Shown here: positions 15,699-23,900 of the stretch, piece by piece | Position numbering within the stretch: position 1 is the stretch's first letter | Layout of the letters: every line of letters starts with the position of its first letter | Source: Cymbomonas tetramitiformis | Lineage: Eukaryota > Chlorophyta > Pyramimonadophyceae > Pyramimonadales > Pyramimonadaceae | NCBI GenBank assembly: GCA_001247695.2 | Contig: LGRX02035258.1 | Span: 1 to 64,000, forward strand | DNA length: 64,000 nucleotides | Reading direction: 5' to 3' | The notes under the pieces: model-generated | The model's input: the letters and a program-made list of their open reading frames with translations, nothing else | Told to the model about the DNA's origin: nothing | Database searches by the model: none | Program-made: the position numbers and the translations under genes

Positions 15699-17729
15699 TT
15701 ATTTCTTAACTCGTTGACGTTTCTTGTAACAACATAGTTGACCTCTCGGATTTTTGTATTTATATTTAAATTCCGACGGACAGTTCTCATCATCATCTGG
15801 TATCCTATTTATTGGACAACCATTTTTTGTTTTTCGTTTTTTCACGGTCACCGTTTTGGCTTTATACTGTTTTGTAAGATTTAACTTTTTTGATTTCTTT
15901 TTTGGTTTTTGCACAAACGGAACATTATTAATATTTGCTTTGGGTACCGATATATTTTTCTTTTTGGGTTTCTTTTCCGTCTTAACAAGCGGGCTATTAT
16001 TTTGATTGTTTTGATTATTTTGATAATTTTGATTGAAATCCTTATCATATTTCAAACAATCAATAGTGTTCTTCTTGATTTCGTTTGCTGGTTTGAAAAT
16101 ATTACAATCGAGCGAGATATTTTTCAATAACGATTCAAATAGATCTATGTTTTGTTGTTTTATAAATGCCATTCTATATATATTGAAATCGATCGATATT
16201 GTCTTTGGTATTTGATTTAATATAGAGTTATTCATTCTAACGTTATACATTTTTGGAATGGATGATCCACTTACATCGGGATATGCGATATAATTGTATA
16301 CATTGACATGTCTTCTGGTCTTGGACATGTCTTTATGACTACAAAATCGAATCGCTCTACCGATGATTTGTTCAGTCCTGCTACGATTCCAATAGGGATC
16401 CAATAGATGAACTTCTGAAACTCTTAACAATGTAACTCCTTCTTTCATCGCCGGTGAACCTAATATCGCCTTTATCATGTGACCGTTTCTATTGTCTCGA
16501 CTATTGAAAATATTCAATATTCTAGTGTTTTCTTCGGATTGACCACTTTGGAATCTCGCGAAACGAAGACCCTTCTTCAGAGGACATAAATCTTTCGTCA
16601 CTTCTTGATATCCTTTTTGCAAAAGTAATAGTGAAAAATCGTCGATCCCACATGCAGATACGAAATTGGAGTATACAAACACGGGTCCGACGGAATTATC
16701 GATTATTCTTGCGGCATTATAAAACTTGGTGGAACATTTTTCAAAATCGATTTTAGCGTTTTTTGCTAACCTTTTCCCTTTAACGCCAACCTTTCCATTC
16801 GGGTATACTAAGTTGCTAGCCTGTCTCGGACTTATTAAAAATGCTTGACTCATATTATTGTTGAGTACATCCGCATTACCCACGGTCATGTTGTAACCTT
16901 TCAACTGATGCCCAGACATGGGACAAGCCACAATACGATTCGTTCTGGATGGATACGCATTTGGACTGATACCTCGAAAATGTGAAATCTTGTTTTTTAA
17001 CACAGATATCACACGGTCTTCGTTGATTATTTTCTTGGTTGTGAAATTGAAGAACGCTTTATCAAACTCTTTTCCGACGGGAAGTTGATTATCCACATCA
17101 TTCAAAAGATTGCTAATAAGACCGAGTTCGCTTGCTTTATCAAACATTGGAGTTCCCGATAATAACAATAAATTTATGTTATTGGGTCGTTTAGTTACTA
17201 ATTCTTTATGGAACACCGAATACATATCGCCGATTTCAGATATTATATTTTGAACTTCATCGATTATCATCAATCTATTGTTTATTTTTAAGGTATTCTT
17301 TTTAGATCTTGATACAAATTGTTGATATGACATAATGTCATAATATTTGTTAATCTCTTGTCTGGCTTTCAATTGATACGCTTCCTTTACTTCTTTTGAA
17401 CATGGATTTGGTATATGGTGATTGTTCATAACCGACTTTCCATATTTTCCACAATCGCCCAAAAGTTCTTTATATATATTCGGTAACAAACTGGCAGAGG
17501 CGATGAATATGATTTTTTTGGTAGGACTTTTGAAATTTTCAGCGATACTGATAGCCGAACAAGTTTTGCCAGATCCTAACCCATGGAATAGTAATAACCG
17601 TTTATTTTTTACTCCGCTGTGAAAATACGTTTTTAAAAACCTTTGGTGTATTTGTAGATCAAATTTTGAAACATTGCATATAGTTTGCATATCTCGATTG
17701 TCCTTTTCCTTGATTTCAAAACGATTCAT
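15699..17729 (-). CDS. D6/D11-type superfamily 2 helicase
   Basis: The 676-residue protein has Walker A LFHGLGSGKTCS near residue 48, a DEVQ box (MIIDEVQN), a SGTP motif III and a C-terminal helicase lobe ending in QIIGRAIRFCSH (motif VI). A lysine-rich linker and a Cys-containing tail (GCPINR, CCYKKR) follow. This architecture matches the poxvirus D6/D11 group: D6 is the early transcription factor ATPase and D11 a transcript-release NTPase, both packaged in virions. The spacer to the divergent thiol oxidase lacks the TTTAAAGA box, fitting late expression. Which of the two roles applies is unclear. Confidence 0.9.
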   Translation of the reverse strand: MNRFEIKEKDNRDMQTICNVSKFDLQIHQRFLKTYFHSGVKNKRLLLFHGLGSGKTCSAISIAENFKSPTKKIIFIASASLLPNIYKELLGDCGKYGKSVMNNHHIPNPCSKEVKEAYQLKARQEINKYYDIMSYQQFVSRSKKNTLKINNRLMIIDEVQNIISEIGDMYSVFHKELVTKRPNNINLLLLSGTPMFDKASELGLISNLLNDVDNQLPVGKEFDKAFFNFTTKKIINEDRVISVLKNKISHFRGISPNAYPSRTNRIVACPMSGHQLKGYNMTVGNADVLNNNMSQAFLISPRQASNLVYPNGKVGVKGKRLAKNAKIDFEKCSTKFYNAARIIDNSVGPVFVYSNFVSACGIDDFSLLLLQKGYQEVTKDLCPLKKGLRFARFQSGQSEENTRILNIFNSRDNRNGHMIKAILGSPAMKEGVTLLRVSEVHLLDPYWNRSRTEQIIGRAIRFCSHKDMSKTRRHVNVYNYIAYPDVSGSSIPKMYNVRMNNSILNQIPKTISIDFNIYRMAFIKQQNIDLFESLLKNISLDCNIFKPANEIKKNTIDCLKYDKDFNQNYQNNQNNQNNSPLVKTEKKPKKKNISVPKANINNVPFVQKPKKKSKKLNLTKQYKAKTVTVKKRKTKNGCPINRIPDDDENCPSEFKYKYKNPRGQLCCYKKRQRVKK

Positions 17730-17753
17730 TTATTGCTATACTATAACAAACAA

Positions 17754-18254
17754 ATGATTACAAAAAAAGAAAAGAATGGATTTCAAACAAAAGTATGGGG
17801 ATCTCCCGCATGGTTGTTCTTGCACTGTGTCGCTTTTAACTATTCTCCCGAAAAATATAAAGAGTACAAAAGATTCTTTATATCGTTAGGAGACATCCTT
17901 CCATGTAAGACTTGTAGAGACAATTATAAAGAGATTATAACGTTCGGGAAATATAAAATCAGAAATAGTATATTCAAAAGTCGCAATACTTTTAGCAAAT
18001 GGTTGTTCTTGGTTCATAATAAAATACAACGCGATATCAATATAAAAAATGATAAAGATATACCGATGTATACGGATGCCGATTTTGGTAAAGTAAAAAA
18101 CATGTACGAAAGTTTTAGAGCAAAATGTAAGAAGAATCAATACGGATGTACCGAACCATATGAAAAGGGTGGAAAGAAAAGAACTATGATCAAAATCCAC
18201 ACTTTCCGATTAAATATATGCAAACAAAAACATGGAATTACATTACAATCTTAA
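17754..18254 (+). CDS. Erv1/E10-type thiol oxidase
   Basis: The ATG at 17754 gives 166 residues. The family motif WGSPAWLFLHCVAF is at about 15-28 and the redox-active CKTC at 51-54, followed by DNYKEII. FAD-dependent enzymes of this type (poxvirus E10, mimivirus R596) make disulfides in viral proteins in the cytoplasm. A basic C-terminal extension of about 60 residues follows the core. Likely substrates include Cys-rich virion proteins such as the one at 6465-6785. Confidence 0.93.
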   Translation: MITKKEKNGFQTKVWGSPAWLFLHCVAFNYSPEKYKEYKRFFISLGDILPCKTCRDNYKEIITFGKYKIRNSIFKSRNTFSKWLFLVHNKIQRDINIKNDKDIPMYTDADFGKVKNMYESFRAKCKKNQYGCTEPYEKGGKKRTMIKIHTFRLNICKQKHGITLQS

Positions 18255-18699
18255 GAAATGTTTTTGGATACGTGGTAGACAACTTGTATGACACCGGGGA
18301 CCTTTTACATAATTTCCATGTCATGCTTTTTTTATCAAAACAAAACACACGTAAGTGTTTCGGATAATCTATATTACATGATTCAATATTCTTTAGATAT
18401 TCTTTTGATAGATCGATCGCGGACATTTGTTCTCTCATGAAATCAAATATCTTACCGTACGTATTAGAATATTCTTTAACATCACGACCCATAAACACGT
18501 TTTCTATCTCAGACCAAACGGTATCGTCATCGGATATTTTAACATCGGATACTAAAAGTAATACAAATTGTTTCCACGAATGTAAAACGCATGCGATGCA
18601 ATTTACATTAATGTCGACTTTAACGACCGACAATGCATAGGGGTTGTCTTTTATGAATTTTCGTAATTTTACTGCATCGATATCCGTTGAAAAGTCCAT
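18238..18699 (-). CDS. Hypothetical protein (153 aa)
   Basis: A soluble mixed alpha/beta protein with five cysteines and a basic C terminus (CKRSPVSYKLSTTYPKTF). No motif is recognised. It overlaps the end of the thiol oxidase gene by 17 bp. The upstream box suggests early expression. Confidence 0.65.
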   Translation of the reverse strand: MDFSTDIDAVKLRKFIKDNPYALSVVKVDINVNCIACVLHSWKQFVLLLVSDVKISDDDTVWSEIENVFMGRDVKEYSNTYGKIFDFMREQMSAIDLSKEYLKNIESCNIDYPKHLRVFCFDKKSMTWKLCKRSPVSYKLSTTYPKTFLKIVM

Positions 18700-18718
18700 G
18701 TCTATAAGTATATAGATG

Positions 18719-18728
18719 TATCTTTAGG
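18719..18728 (-). promoter_or_regulatory. Candidate early promoter of gene at 18699
   Basis: CCTAAAGATA on the minus strand ends 19 nt before the ATG. Confidence 0.5.
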
Positions 18729-18732
18729 TGAC

Positions 18733-19158
18733 TTATAGCAAACTTAATTCTTCAAGATTTTGAATCATGCGTTCTCGGGATTCCGACAATATACCTACGT
18801 CGATTGCTACAGCCAGTGTTGAATTATCAACGCGGTTCAATATGTCCTGATATTGTTTCAAACGATCGTTATGTATAATTGGGCGTCTGCAAACAGGACA
18901 CGTATTATTTCGTTTCATCCACCTACATATACATTGTTTATGAAAACTGTGATTACAATTCAAAAAGTAATTAGTAGATATATGATTAAGACAAATAGAA
19001 CATGTTTGTTGATTATCATTCGGAACGTGTAGATGACAATACATAACATCATTTCTTAACAACTTTCCAGGATTTTTGCAAGGTCGATGTTTCTTTGTCA
19101 TCATTTGACAGGTCTGTTTTGTTTGCTGTAATGTATCCTCTTTTGAAGGAGGAATCAT
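18733..19158 (-). CDS. RING-finger protein, putative E3 ubiquitin ligase
   Basis: The centre of this 141-residue protein (about 52-95) is a RING-H2 finger: CSIC, CNHSFHKQCICRW, then CPVC. An upstream Cys/His cluster (CQMM, HRPCKN, YCHLHV) may bind another zinc. RING proteins recruit E2 enzymes and direct ubiquitin to target proteins, and giant viruses use them to alter host protein turnover. The ATG at 19156-19158 lies inside the end of the MazG-like gene, with 110 bp of coding overlap. Confidence 0.9.
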   Translation of the reverse strand: MIPPSKEDTLQQTKQTCQMMTKKHRPCKNPGKLLRNDVMYCHLHVPNDNQQTCSICLNHISTNYFLNCNHSFHKQCICRWMKRNNTCPVCRRPIIHNDRLKQYQDILNRVDNSTLAVAIDVGILSESRERMIQNLEELSLL

Positions 19159-19480
19159 TTATATTATAATATTTCTTTTTTATCATCTTAACTTTTTGGT
19201 TTTCCCACATTTGTTCAAGGTCGATATTCAACATATATGAAATTTGAAAAAGATAGCTGAAGACGTCTCCTAATTCAGCTTCTAATTTTACTTTTTTCTT
19301 ATCCCTGAATTGATTTTTCTGTCTTCTTATAGCACTTGCTAGTTCCCCGACTTCTTCCGTGAAGTACATCCATACCTGCTCGATAGATGGTCCGAGCCAT
19401 CCTTTTTGTTCACAGAGTTGAATCGTCTCCATCTTATATGTATTCAAATCTTTGTATTGATTATTATCTTGAGAATGCAT
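19049..19480 (-). CDS. MazG-like nucleotide pyrophosphohydrolase
   Basis: The first 105 residues match an all-alpha NTP pyrophosphatase: the helix with EEVGELASAI carries the EExxE metal site, and ELGDVFSYLFQI carries the second ExxD. Such enzymes hydrolyse (d)NTPs to monophosphates and are thought to clean damaged nucleotides or tune pools during DNA synthesis. The last 38 residues are polar, unlike the family, and overlap the RING gene. They may be an extension acquired by loss of an earlier stop. Confidence 0.88.
   Translation of the reverse strand: MHSQDNNQYKDLNTYKMETIQLCEQKGWLGPSIEQVWMYFTEEVGELASAIRRQKNQFRDKKKVKLEAELGDVFSYLFQISYMLNIDLEQMWENQKVKMIKKKYYNINDSSFKRGYITANKTDLSNDDKETSTLQKSWKVVKK
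19184..19194 (-). promoter_or_regulatory. Candidate early promoter of RING gene
   Basis: AAGTTAAGATG on the minus strand ends 25 nt before the RING ATG. It lies within the MazG-like coding sequence. Confidence 0.42.
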
Positions 19481-19505
19481 AAGACTTACATTATCTAATG
19501 ATTTT

Positions 19506-19515
19506 ATTCTTTAGG
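19506..19515 (-). promoter_or_regulatory. Candidate early promoter of MazG-like gene
   Basis: CCTAAAGAAT on the minus strand ends 25 nt before the ATG at 19480. Confidence 0.48.
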
Positions 19516-19522
19516 TTAAATG

Positions 19523-19723
19523 TTAAAAGAATAAGAATCGGAACGATTTTGAAATGTTAGTCGATGTATGTGGTTTGTTATTCCCAGGCTTTCTTTTTAT
19601 AATCATTTTTTTATTAGTCTTTTTTAATTTTCTAATAAATTCGTTGAACTTTGCAAGCCCTTCTTTCTTTCCGTACTTCTTTATATAATATTCTTTCTTG
19701 GCGGTGAATCGTTGTGCAGTCAT
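19523..19723 (-). CDS. Small basic protein (66 aa), unknown
   Basis: The ATG at 19721-19723 is used instead of an upstream TTG. The product is lysine/arginine-rich with one likely amphipathic helix pair (EYYIKKYGKKEGLAKFNEFIRKL). Such a pattern would suit nucleic-acid binding, but no family is recognised. It sits just downstream of the integrase gene on the same strand. Confidence 0.55.
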   Translation of the reverse strand: MTAQRFTAKKEYYIKKYGKKEGLAKFNEFIRKLKKTNKKMIIKRKPGNNKPHTSTNISKSFRFLFF

Positions 19724-19745
19724 TATATAATATATCAATCAAAAT

Positions 19746-21824
19746 TTATTTTCCGTGTATTTTCTCATATTCTTTTATCAATTTTTTATACGAATCTTGT
19801 GGCGGTAACCATAAGTCAAACTCCGGACCGTGGTCTACGAAACGCAATAAGTATTCATCTGAACCGTCTTCTTTTTTTCTTCTCGCTATAATCTTTTGTA
19901 CTTCGTATTCTTTGTTTTCGTTATACGAAACTTTCATTTGATCTATAATATCTTTTGCATTATCAAAATACCAACCGTTTACTTCTTTTGAATCGTACAA
20001 ATCAATGTTAAATTCTATATAATAGGAATCATTCGGATTGTCCACCTTACTGATTTCAAACAGCCTATCATCCTGTCTAGATTTAGCAAAGATCACTTCA
20101 TATTGATTAGAATCAAACATGTAATGAATCAAAGGTTTCGGATTTGATAACAGAATGTTTGAATCTAATATTTCAATCAACTGTTGTTGATTCAACTGAA
20201 AGTCTTTTTTATTCGAACGTTTCTTTTGCACAATATCAATGGTATCTTTACACATTTTATTCTGTAAATCTACAAAACGATACTCAGGTCTGTCAACCAC
20301 CTTTGTATCTTTGACGATTGTGAACATATTCTTGTGAAACACCTCGGTCCATTGAGAATTTACGAATCTTTCAATTTTATATTGTGAGTCTTGAGATACA
20401 ATGGTAAATTTGTTATCGTTTACATTCTTGATTTTGTAGACATCTGGATAATATTTTGATTTACTTAGTTTCAATTTCCCGACAAGTTTATAAAATCGAA
20501 CGACGTCGATCGGTTTTTTACCGATGTCGATCGGGTTTTCAATCAATTCCGTGTACTCATTTTTGACTCGTCGCAGAAGAATGGGTATGATCGAGGAGTC
20601 GTTTTTTAAAAAACTAAATACTTTCACATTCTTATTTAAAAAATCTTGTTTCACTTTTAGTTTTTCTTCTTTTTTATCCGCTGTGTATTTCAAAATATTT
20701 TGAATCTTTTCGGTTCTCTCTTTATAAAAGACTTCCGAAGAGTTTGAATACAATTGCACATCACATGCATTGACTTCGTCAACCTGTTCGACTACCGTCT
20801 CATTCTTTCTCGTGGGTATCTCTCGACCTTTGTGAATCTGCATGGGTGTATATCCAGTCACACTATGTTTCGTGTTATTGATTGAAAAAACGATACGATC
20901 GAGTATATCAAAAAATTTATACGATTTGAAATAAGTAAAGTAATATTTGATAATGTCTTTGATATGTTTGTTTTTATTTTCAACAAAACCTTGAGTATGT
21001 GGAGAGTACGCATCGCCGAAACGTTGTTGAACATGAAACATATCACATACGTCTTTGACATGACCTTTCGCGAATTCAATCGCGTTATCTGAATGCAAAA
21101 TCATCGGAATGTCACCAGAAAGAAATAACTTCATTAATATTTTTGAGATTATCAATCCTTGTTTAGTTTCTAAAGGATATGCATATACAAATTTGCTAAA
21201 AATATCTATGATAACGAGGATGTAACGATACGTCGTACGAATGACATGACCGTTTTCATCCGTATAAATGTATTCATTATCTTGAATCGATCTTTCAGTC
21301 ATGTCTGTGATATCCATCTGCCAGAATTGAAAGGGAAACAACGGTCTGAAAGACTTTACCATTTGAACTTCGGGAACCGTTCGATGTTGTTGAACATCGT
21401 CACGAGATTTCAAATATGCATCGATGTCTCGACGTGAAATACCGATATAAAATGATCTAACGATTTTATCAAATAACGCTCGTTTACTTAAAGCGATATC
21501 TTTGGGATCTTTGAAAAAAGCATCAAGTATGTCATATTTATCACGGACGACCTCAAACTGCAATGGTAATTGTTGCGTATACAATACAATGGGTTGTTTG
21601 GTTTTCTTATCGATCAACCAATACGGAATATCATTTGCAAGAATGACGATCTTATTATTTTTTATTTCATAATGTTTCAATCGTTGTTTAAATGTATGTG
21701 TGACACTTTTGCCTTTGCTTGCGATTCTATGTGGAATTTGATATGTCTTTAAATAATGCAAAGCATCGTCATATAATTCCGGTGTCCATCTATGAGCAAA
21801 TATGACATTCCAATTGATAACCAT
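19746..21824 (-). CDS. Retrovirus/Polinton-type DDE integrase with chromodomain
   Basis: The 692-residue protein has an N-terminal helical region, a catalytic core with D171 (WQMDITD), D246 (LHSDNAIE) and E282 (QGFVENKNK), and a long C-terminal part. The D246-E282 spacing is exactly D,D35E. The last 60 residues (YEVQKIIARRK, then EYLLRFVDHGPEFDLWLP) resemble a chromodomain, as in chromoviral and some Polinton integrases that target particular chromatin. The enzyme would join a DNA end to target DNA. No terminal inverted repeats, capsid or polymerase partner are visible nearby, so it appears solitary. Confidence 0.88.
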   Translation of the reverse strand: MVINWNVIFAHRWTPELYDDALHYLKTYQIPHRIASKGKSVTHTFKQRLKHYEIKNNKIVILANDIPYWLIDKKTKQPIVLYTQQLPLQFEVVRDKYDILDAFFKDPKDIALSKRALFDKIVRSFYIGISRRDIDAYLKSRDDVQQHRTVPEVQMVKSFRPLFPFQFWQMDITDMTERSIQDNEYIYTDENGHVIRTTYRYILVIIDIFSKFVYAYPLETKQGLIISKILMKLFLSGDIPMILHSDNAIEFAKGHVKDVCDMFHVQQRFGDAYSPHTQGFVENKNKHIKDIIKYYFTYFKSYKFFDILDRIVFSINNTKHSVTGYTPMQIHKGREIPTRKNETVVEQVDEVNACDVQLYSNSSEVFYKERTEKIQNILKYTADKKEEKLKVKQDFLNKNVKVFSFLKNDSSIIPILLRRVKNEYTELIENPIDIGKKPIDVVRFYKLVGKLKLSKSKYYPDVYKIKNVNDNKFTIVSQDSQYKIERFVNSQWTEVFHKNMFTIVKDTKVVDRPEYRFVDLQNKMCKDTIDIVQKKRSNKKDFQLNQQQLIEILDSNILLSNPKPLIHYMFDSNQYEVIFAKSRQDDRLFEISKVDNPNDSYYIEFNIDLYDSKEVNGWYFDNAKDIIDQMKVSYNENKEYEVQKIIARRKKEDGSDEYLLRFVDHGPEFDLWLPPQDSYKKLIKEYEKIHGK

Positions 21825-21866
21825 TATATGTCATCTTAATAATTGTATATATGAAAATAATAATAA

Positions 21867-22223
21867 TTAAATATTGAATATTTTTTGATCAAGTTTGTAT
21901 ACCGTTGGCTTGTTGGTTTTTATATCGTAAACAATATCGTCACCGATGTGACACAGATTACCATTTATGATACAAAATCGTACATTTACTTTTGTGCATT
22001 CGAAATAATTGTAATACACAGGTCTCTCTTCTTTTGGAGAATCAACTACACATGGTTTAAAAAAGATTATATTGTCAATTATATCGTACACCGAATATTT
22101 CTCATCCTTCATGGGAAGATCGTGATAAATGGTTGATGCATTCTGCCTGTGAAGAGGCACTTGAAAGTCGCAATCATCAGGCATGAGATATTCGCTTGAG
22201 CAGATTTCGCCTAATGTAAACAT
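21867..22223 (-). CDS. Hypothetical protein (118 aa)
   Basis: A small soluble protein rich in Asp, Tyr and Cys, with strand-like segments toward the C terminus (VRFCIINGNLCHIGDDIVYDI). No family is recognised. It belongs to a run of same-strand genes from 21.8 to 23.8 kb, most with their own upstream box. Confidence 0.62.
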   Translation of the reverse strand: MFTLGEICSSEYLMPDDCDFQVPLHRQNASTIYHDLPMKDEKYSVYDIIDNIIFFKPCVVDSPKEERPVYYNYFECTKVNVRFCIINGNLCHIGDDIVYDIKTNKPTVYKLDQKIFNI

Positions 22224-22253
22224 ATTATATGATTGTTTACTACACCTCTAAAT

Positions 22254-22265
22254 TGTCTTTAAGTT
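22254..22265 (-). promoter_or_regulatory. Candidate early promoter of gene at 22223
   Basis: AACTTAAAGACA on the minus strand ends 30 nt before the ATG. Confidence 0.45.
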
Positions 22266-22268
22266 ACC

Positions 22269-22718
22269 TTATGTGTACTCTTGCAAAACTTTTTTCAACA
22301 AGACATCTTTGTTTTTCAAAAATAATCGGTAGTTTGATTCAAAAGTCGTCCGAAACAGATCATTCTCTTTATTACATCGTACACACTTTCTCATATATGT
22401 TTTCAAAACATTTTCTAATTGTCTGAATAGAAATAATGATATTTCTTCAAAGGTTATCGATATATACAAATTTTCTTCGTTTTTGTACATATAAATGTTT
22501 TGTTTGAATTTGATCACCGGATTGAATTCATCAAACATAATATATACAATCAAAGATTCATGAGGTCCATTGATGAATTGGATAATCTTTTCATAATCTA
22601 ATGAATTGATTTTAGTTTGAATGACGTCAATCAATTTAGAATCAATTCTTCGTAGTTGCGATTTGCCGACAAGACAATCAATAGTCTTCATTAGTTTACC
22701 GATTGAATCATGTTCCAT
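22269..22718 (-). CDS. Hypothetical protein (149 aa)
   Basis: A helical soluble protein with a CVRCNKENDLF motif near the C terminus, which might be half of a metal site. No domain is recognised. It is read in the same direction as its neighbours. Confidence 0.62.
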   Translation of the reverse strand: MEHDSIGKLMKTIDCLVGKSQLRRIDSKLIDVIQTKINSLDYEKIIQFINGPHESLIVYIMFDEFNPVIKFKQNIYMYKNEENLYISITFEEISLFLFRQLENVLKTYMRKCVRCNKENDLFRTTFESNYRLFLKNKDVLLKKVLQEYT

Positions 22719-22740
22719 CTATTCATATATCATATGAATA

Positions 22741-22750
22741 TATCTTTATG
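22741..22750 (-). promoter_or_regulatory. Candidate early promoter of gene at 22718
   Basis: CATAAAGATA on the minus strand ends 22 nt before the ATG. Confidence 0.4.
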
Positions 22751-22762
22751 TAAGTTAAAAAT

Positions 22763-23137
22763 TTACTTATTTTGTTTACGTTCTAATACGAATGCTTCTT
22801 TCTCCTCACGGTTATTCATGATATAATCGGCAGCGAAGTCCGCTTTTTCGTCATTGTTATCGCAATTCTTGAATTTCGCTTCCGTCAGCACATGCGAGAT
22901 CCCAGAACATAGTGTGTCTTTATTAATCGACGCTTTAGAAACTTTCTTCTTACGTTTGAAAACACAATTACTAGGTCCGTGATTATACATGTCGACGTCA
23001 GACGATTCCATGGCATTCAATATGATCTCTGACAAATCATTGTTTTCAGTCTTGAGTTCTTTGAGTTGTCGACGCAGTTCCTTCATAGCCTCATCATTTT
23101 CACTGTACTTCTTGAATGTTTGATGCAATGACTCCAT
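22763..23137 (-). CDS. Small coiled-coil protein, DUF5760-like (paralogue)
   Basis: This 124-residue protein repeats the plan of the gene at 917-1261: an N-terminal coiled coil (about 12-45), a strand pair ending in a basic patch (CVFKRKKKVSKASINKDTL) and a charged helical tail. The upstream boxes differ: this copy has a TTTAAAGATA box while the 917 copy does not. The two paralogues may therefore be expressed at different times. Molecular role unknown. Confidence 0.7.
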   Translation of the reverse strand: MESLHQTFKKYSENDEAMKELRRQLKELKTENNDLSEIILNAMESSDVDMYNHGPSNCVFKRKKKVSKASINKDTLCSGISHVLTEAKFKNCDNNDEKADFAADYIMNNREEKEAFVLERKQNK

Positions 23138-23153
23138 TGATATTAATCAATAA

Positions 23154-23354
23154 TCATATCTTTAAATCGGTATTCTCTTGTTTTTTTATTGAATGTTCAC
23201 ATATTATATGAATTTTATAAGTTGTATTCGATCTAAAAAAGATATTGCAAAGGTTACATCTTAAATGATCACACTTTATCTTTCTTTTGGTCAAATGATA
23301 ATCAAGACATTGTTCCGATGCGAATGTTTTACCACATCGAGGACATTTCGACAT
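23154..23354 (-). CDS. Small C2H2-type zinc-finger protein (66 aa)
   Basis: Two zinc-finger-like units are packed into 66 residues: CPRCGKTFASEQCLDYHL and CNLCNIFFRSNTTYKIHI. The first ends in a single His followed by a basic stretch and Cys. It closely resembles the N-terminal part of the next protein (23409-23783), so the two are tandem paralogues. A nucleic-acid-binding regulatory role is likely. Confidence 0.8.
   Translation of the reverse strand: MSKCPRCGKTFASEQCLDYHLTKRKIKCDHLRCNLCNIFFRSNTTYKIHIICEHSIKKQENTDLKI
23157..23168 (-). promoter_or_regulatory. Candidate early promoter of gene at 23137
   Basis: GATTTAAAGATA on the minus strand ends 19 nt before the ATG and overlaps the 3' end of the zinc-finger gene. 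Confidence 0.5.
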
Positions 23355-23380
23355 TGAATCTTAGAATAAGTTATCTTCGT

Positions 23381-23392
23381 ATATTCTTAAAT
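23381..23392 (-). promoter_or_regulatory. Candidate early promoter of zinc-finger gene at 23354
   Basis: ATTTAAGAATAT on the minus strand ends 26 nt before the ATG. Confidence 0.45.
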
Positions 23393-23408
23393 ACTCGTAT
23401 ATACTTAT

Positions 23409-23783
23409 TTACATACAAAAGTTCATATCGGAATGTTTATATAAAACATTCACATGATTTTCGATAGTTCGTATATCGATATCAGTATCGGGTAATTTAT
23501 CTTTAGCAAATTTATTGATTCGTTTGATCTGATTATTGTCAATTTCAATGACACCGATCGGAAGATTATTGTAAACATTCAATAAATAATCTATATCGAT
23601 ATTATCTTTTGATTGTATTATTTTGCTACATTTCATTTCGTGCATTTGTAATTGAAATTTCGTATTACATATTTCATTACATGCGAAACATTTCCATGTG
23701 CAACATTTATATTTCTTGTTGAGATGATACATTAAGGCTTGTTCGGAAGACATGCATTTACCACATCTTGGACACACCGGCAT
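23409..23783 (-). CDS. Zinc-finger protein with PAS-like C-terminal segment
   Basis: The N-terminal 55 residues have two zinc-finger units (CPRCGKCMSSEQALMYHL and CFACNEICNTKFQLQMHE), as in the adjacent smaller gene. The C-terminal part includes YNNLPIGVIEIDNNQIKRIN, which resembles the first strands of a PAS domain. Proteins of this plan occur in several giant viruses, usually in multiple copies, and probably regulate viral or host genes. Unlike its small paralogue it lacks a clear TTTAAAGA box. Confidence 0.78.
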   Translation of the reverse strand: MPVCPRCGKCMSSEQALMYHLNKKYKCCTWKCFACNEICNTKFQLQMHEMKCSKIIQSKDNIDIDYLLNVYNNLPIGVIEIDNNQIKRINKFAKDKLPDTDIDIRTIENHVNVLYKHSDMNFCM

Positions 23784-23867
23784 TATTTTTATTATTTGTT
23801 TTCTGTTATACCTTATAATAATTTTGACAACAATAAAAATAATAAAAATAAGAATAATAATGAAATC

Positions 23868-23879
23868 AATTTAAGACAT
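23868..23879 (+). promoter_or_regulatory. Candidate early promoter of ClpP-like gene
   Basis: AATTTAAGACAT ends 21 nt before the ATG at 23901. Confidence 0.5.
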
Positions 23880-23900
23880 ATATACATAGGCTAATATAGA

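Noticed and set aside
21832..21840. ATTAAGATG box upstream of the integrase as another early promoter
   Set aside because: It is only 7 nt from the ATG, outside the 19-30 nt range of the others, so it was not annotated.
19700..21900. Integrase region as an intact Polinton or transposon
   Set aside because: I found no terminal inverted repeats, target-site duplications, capsid, polymerase or ATPase genes beside it.
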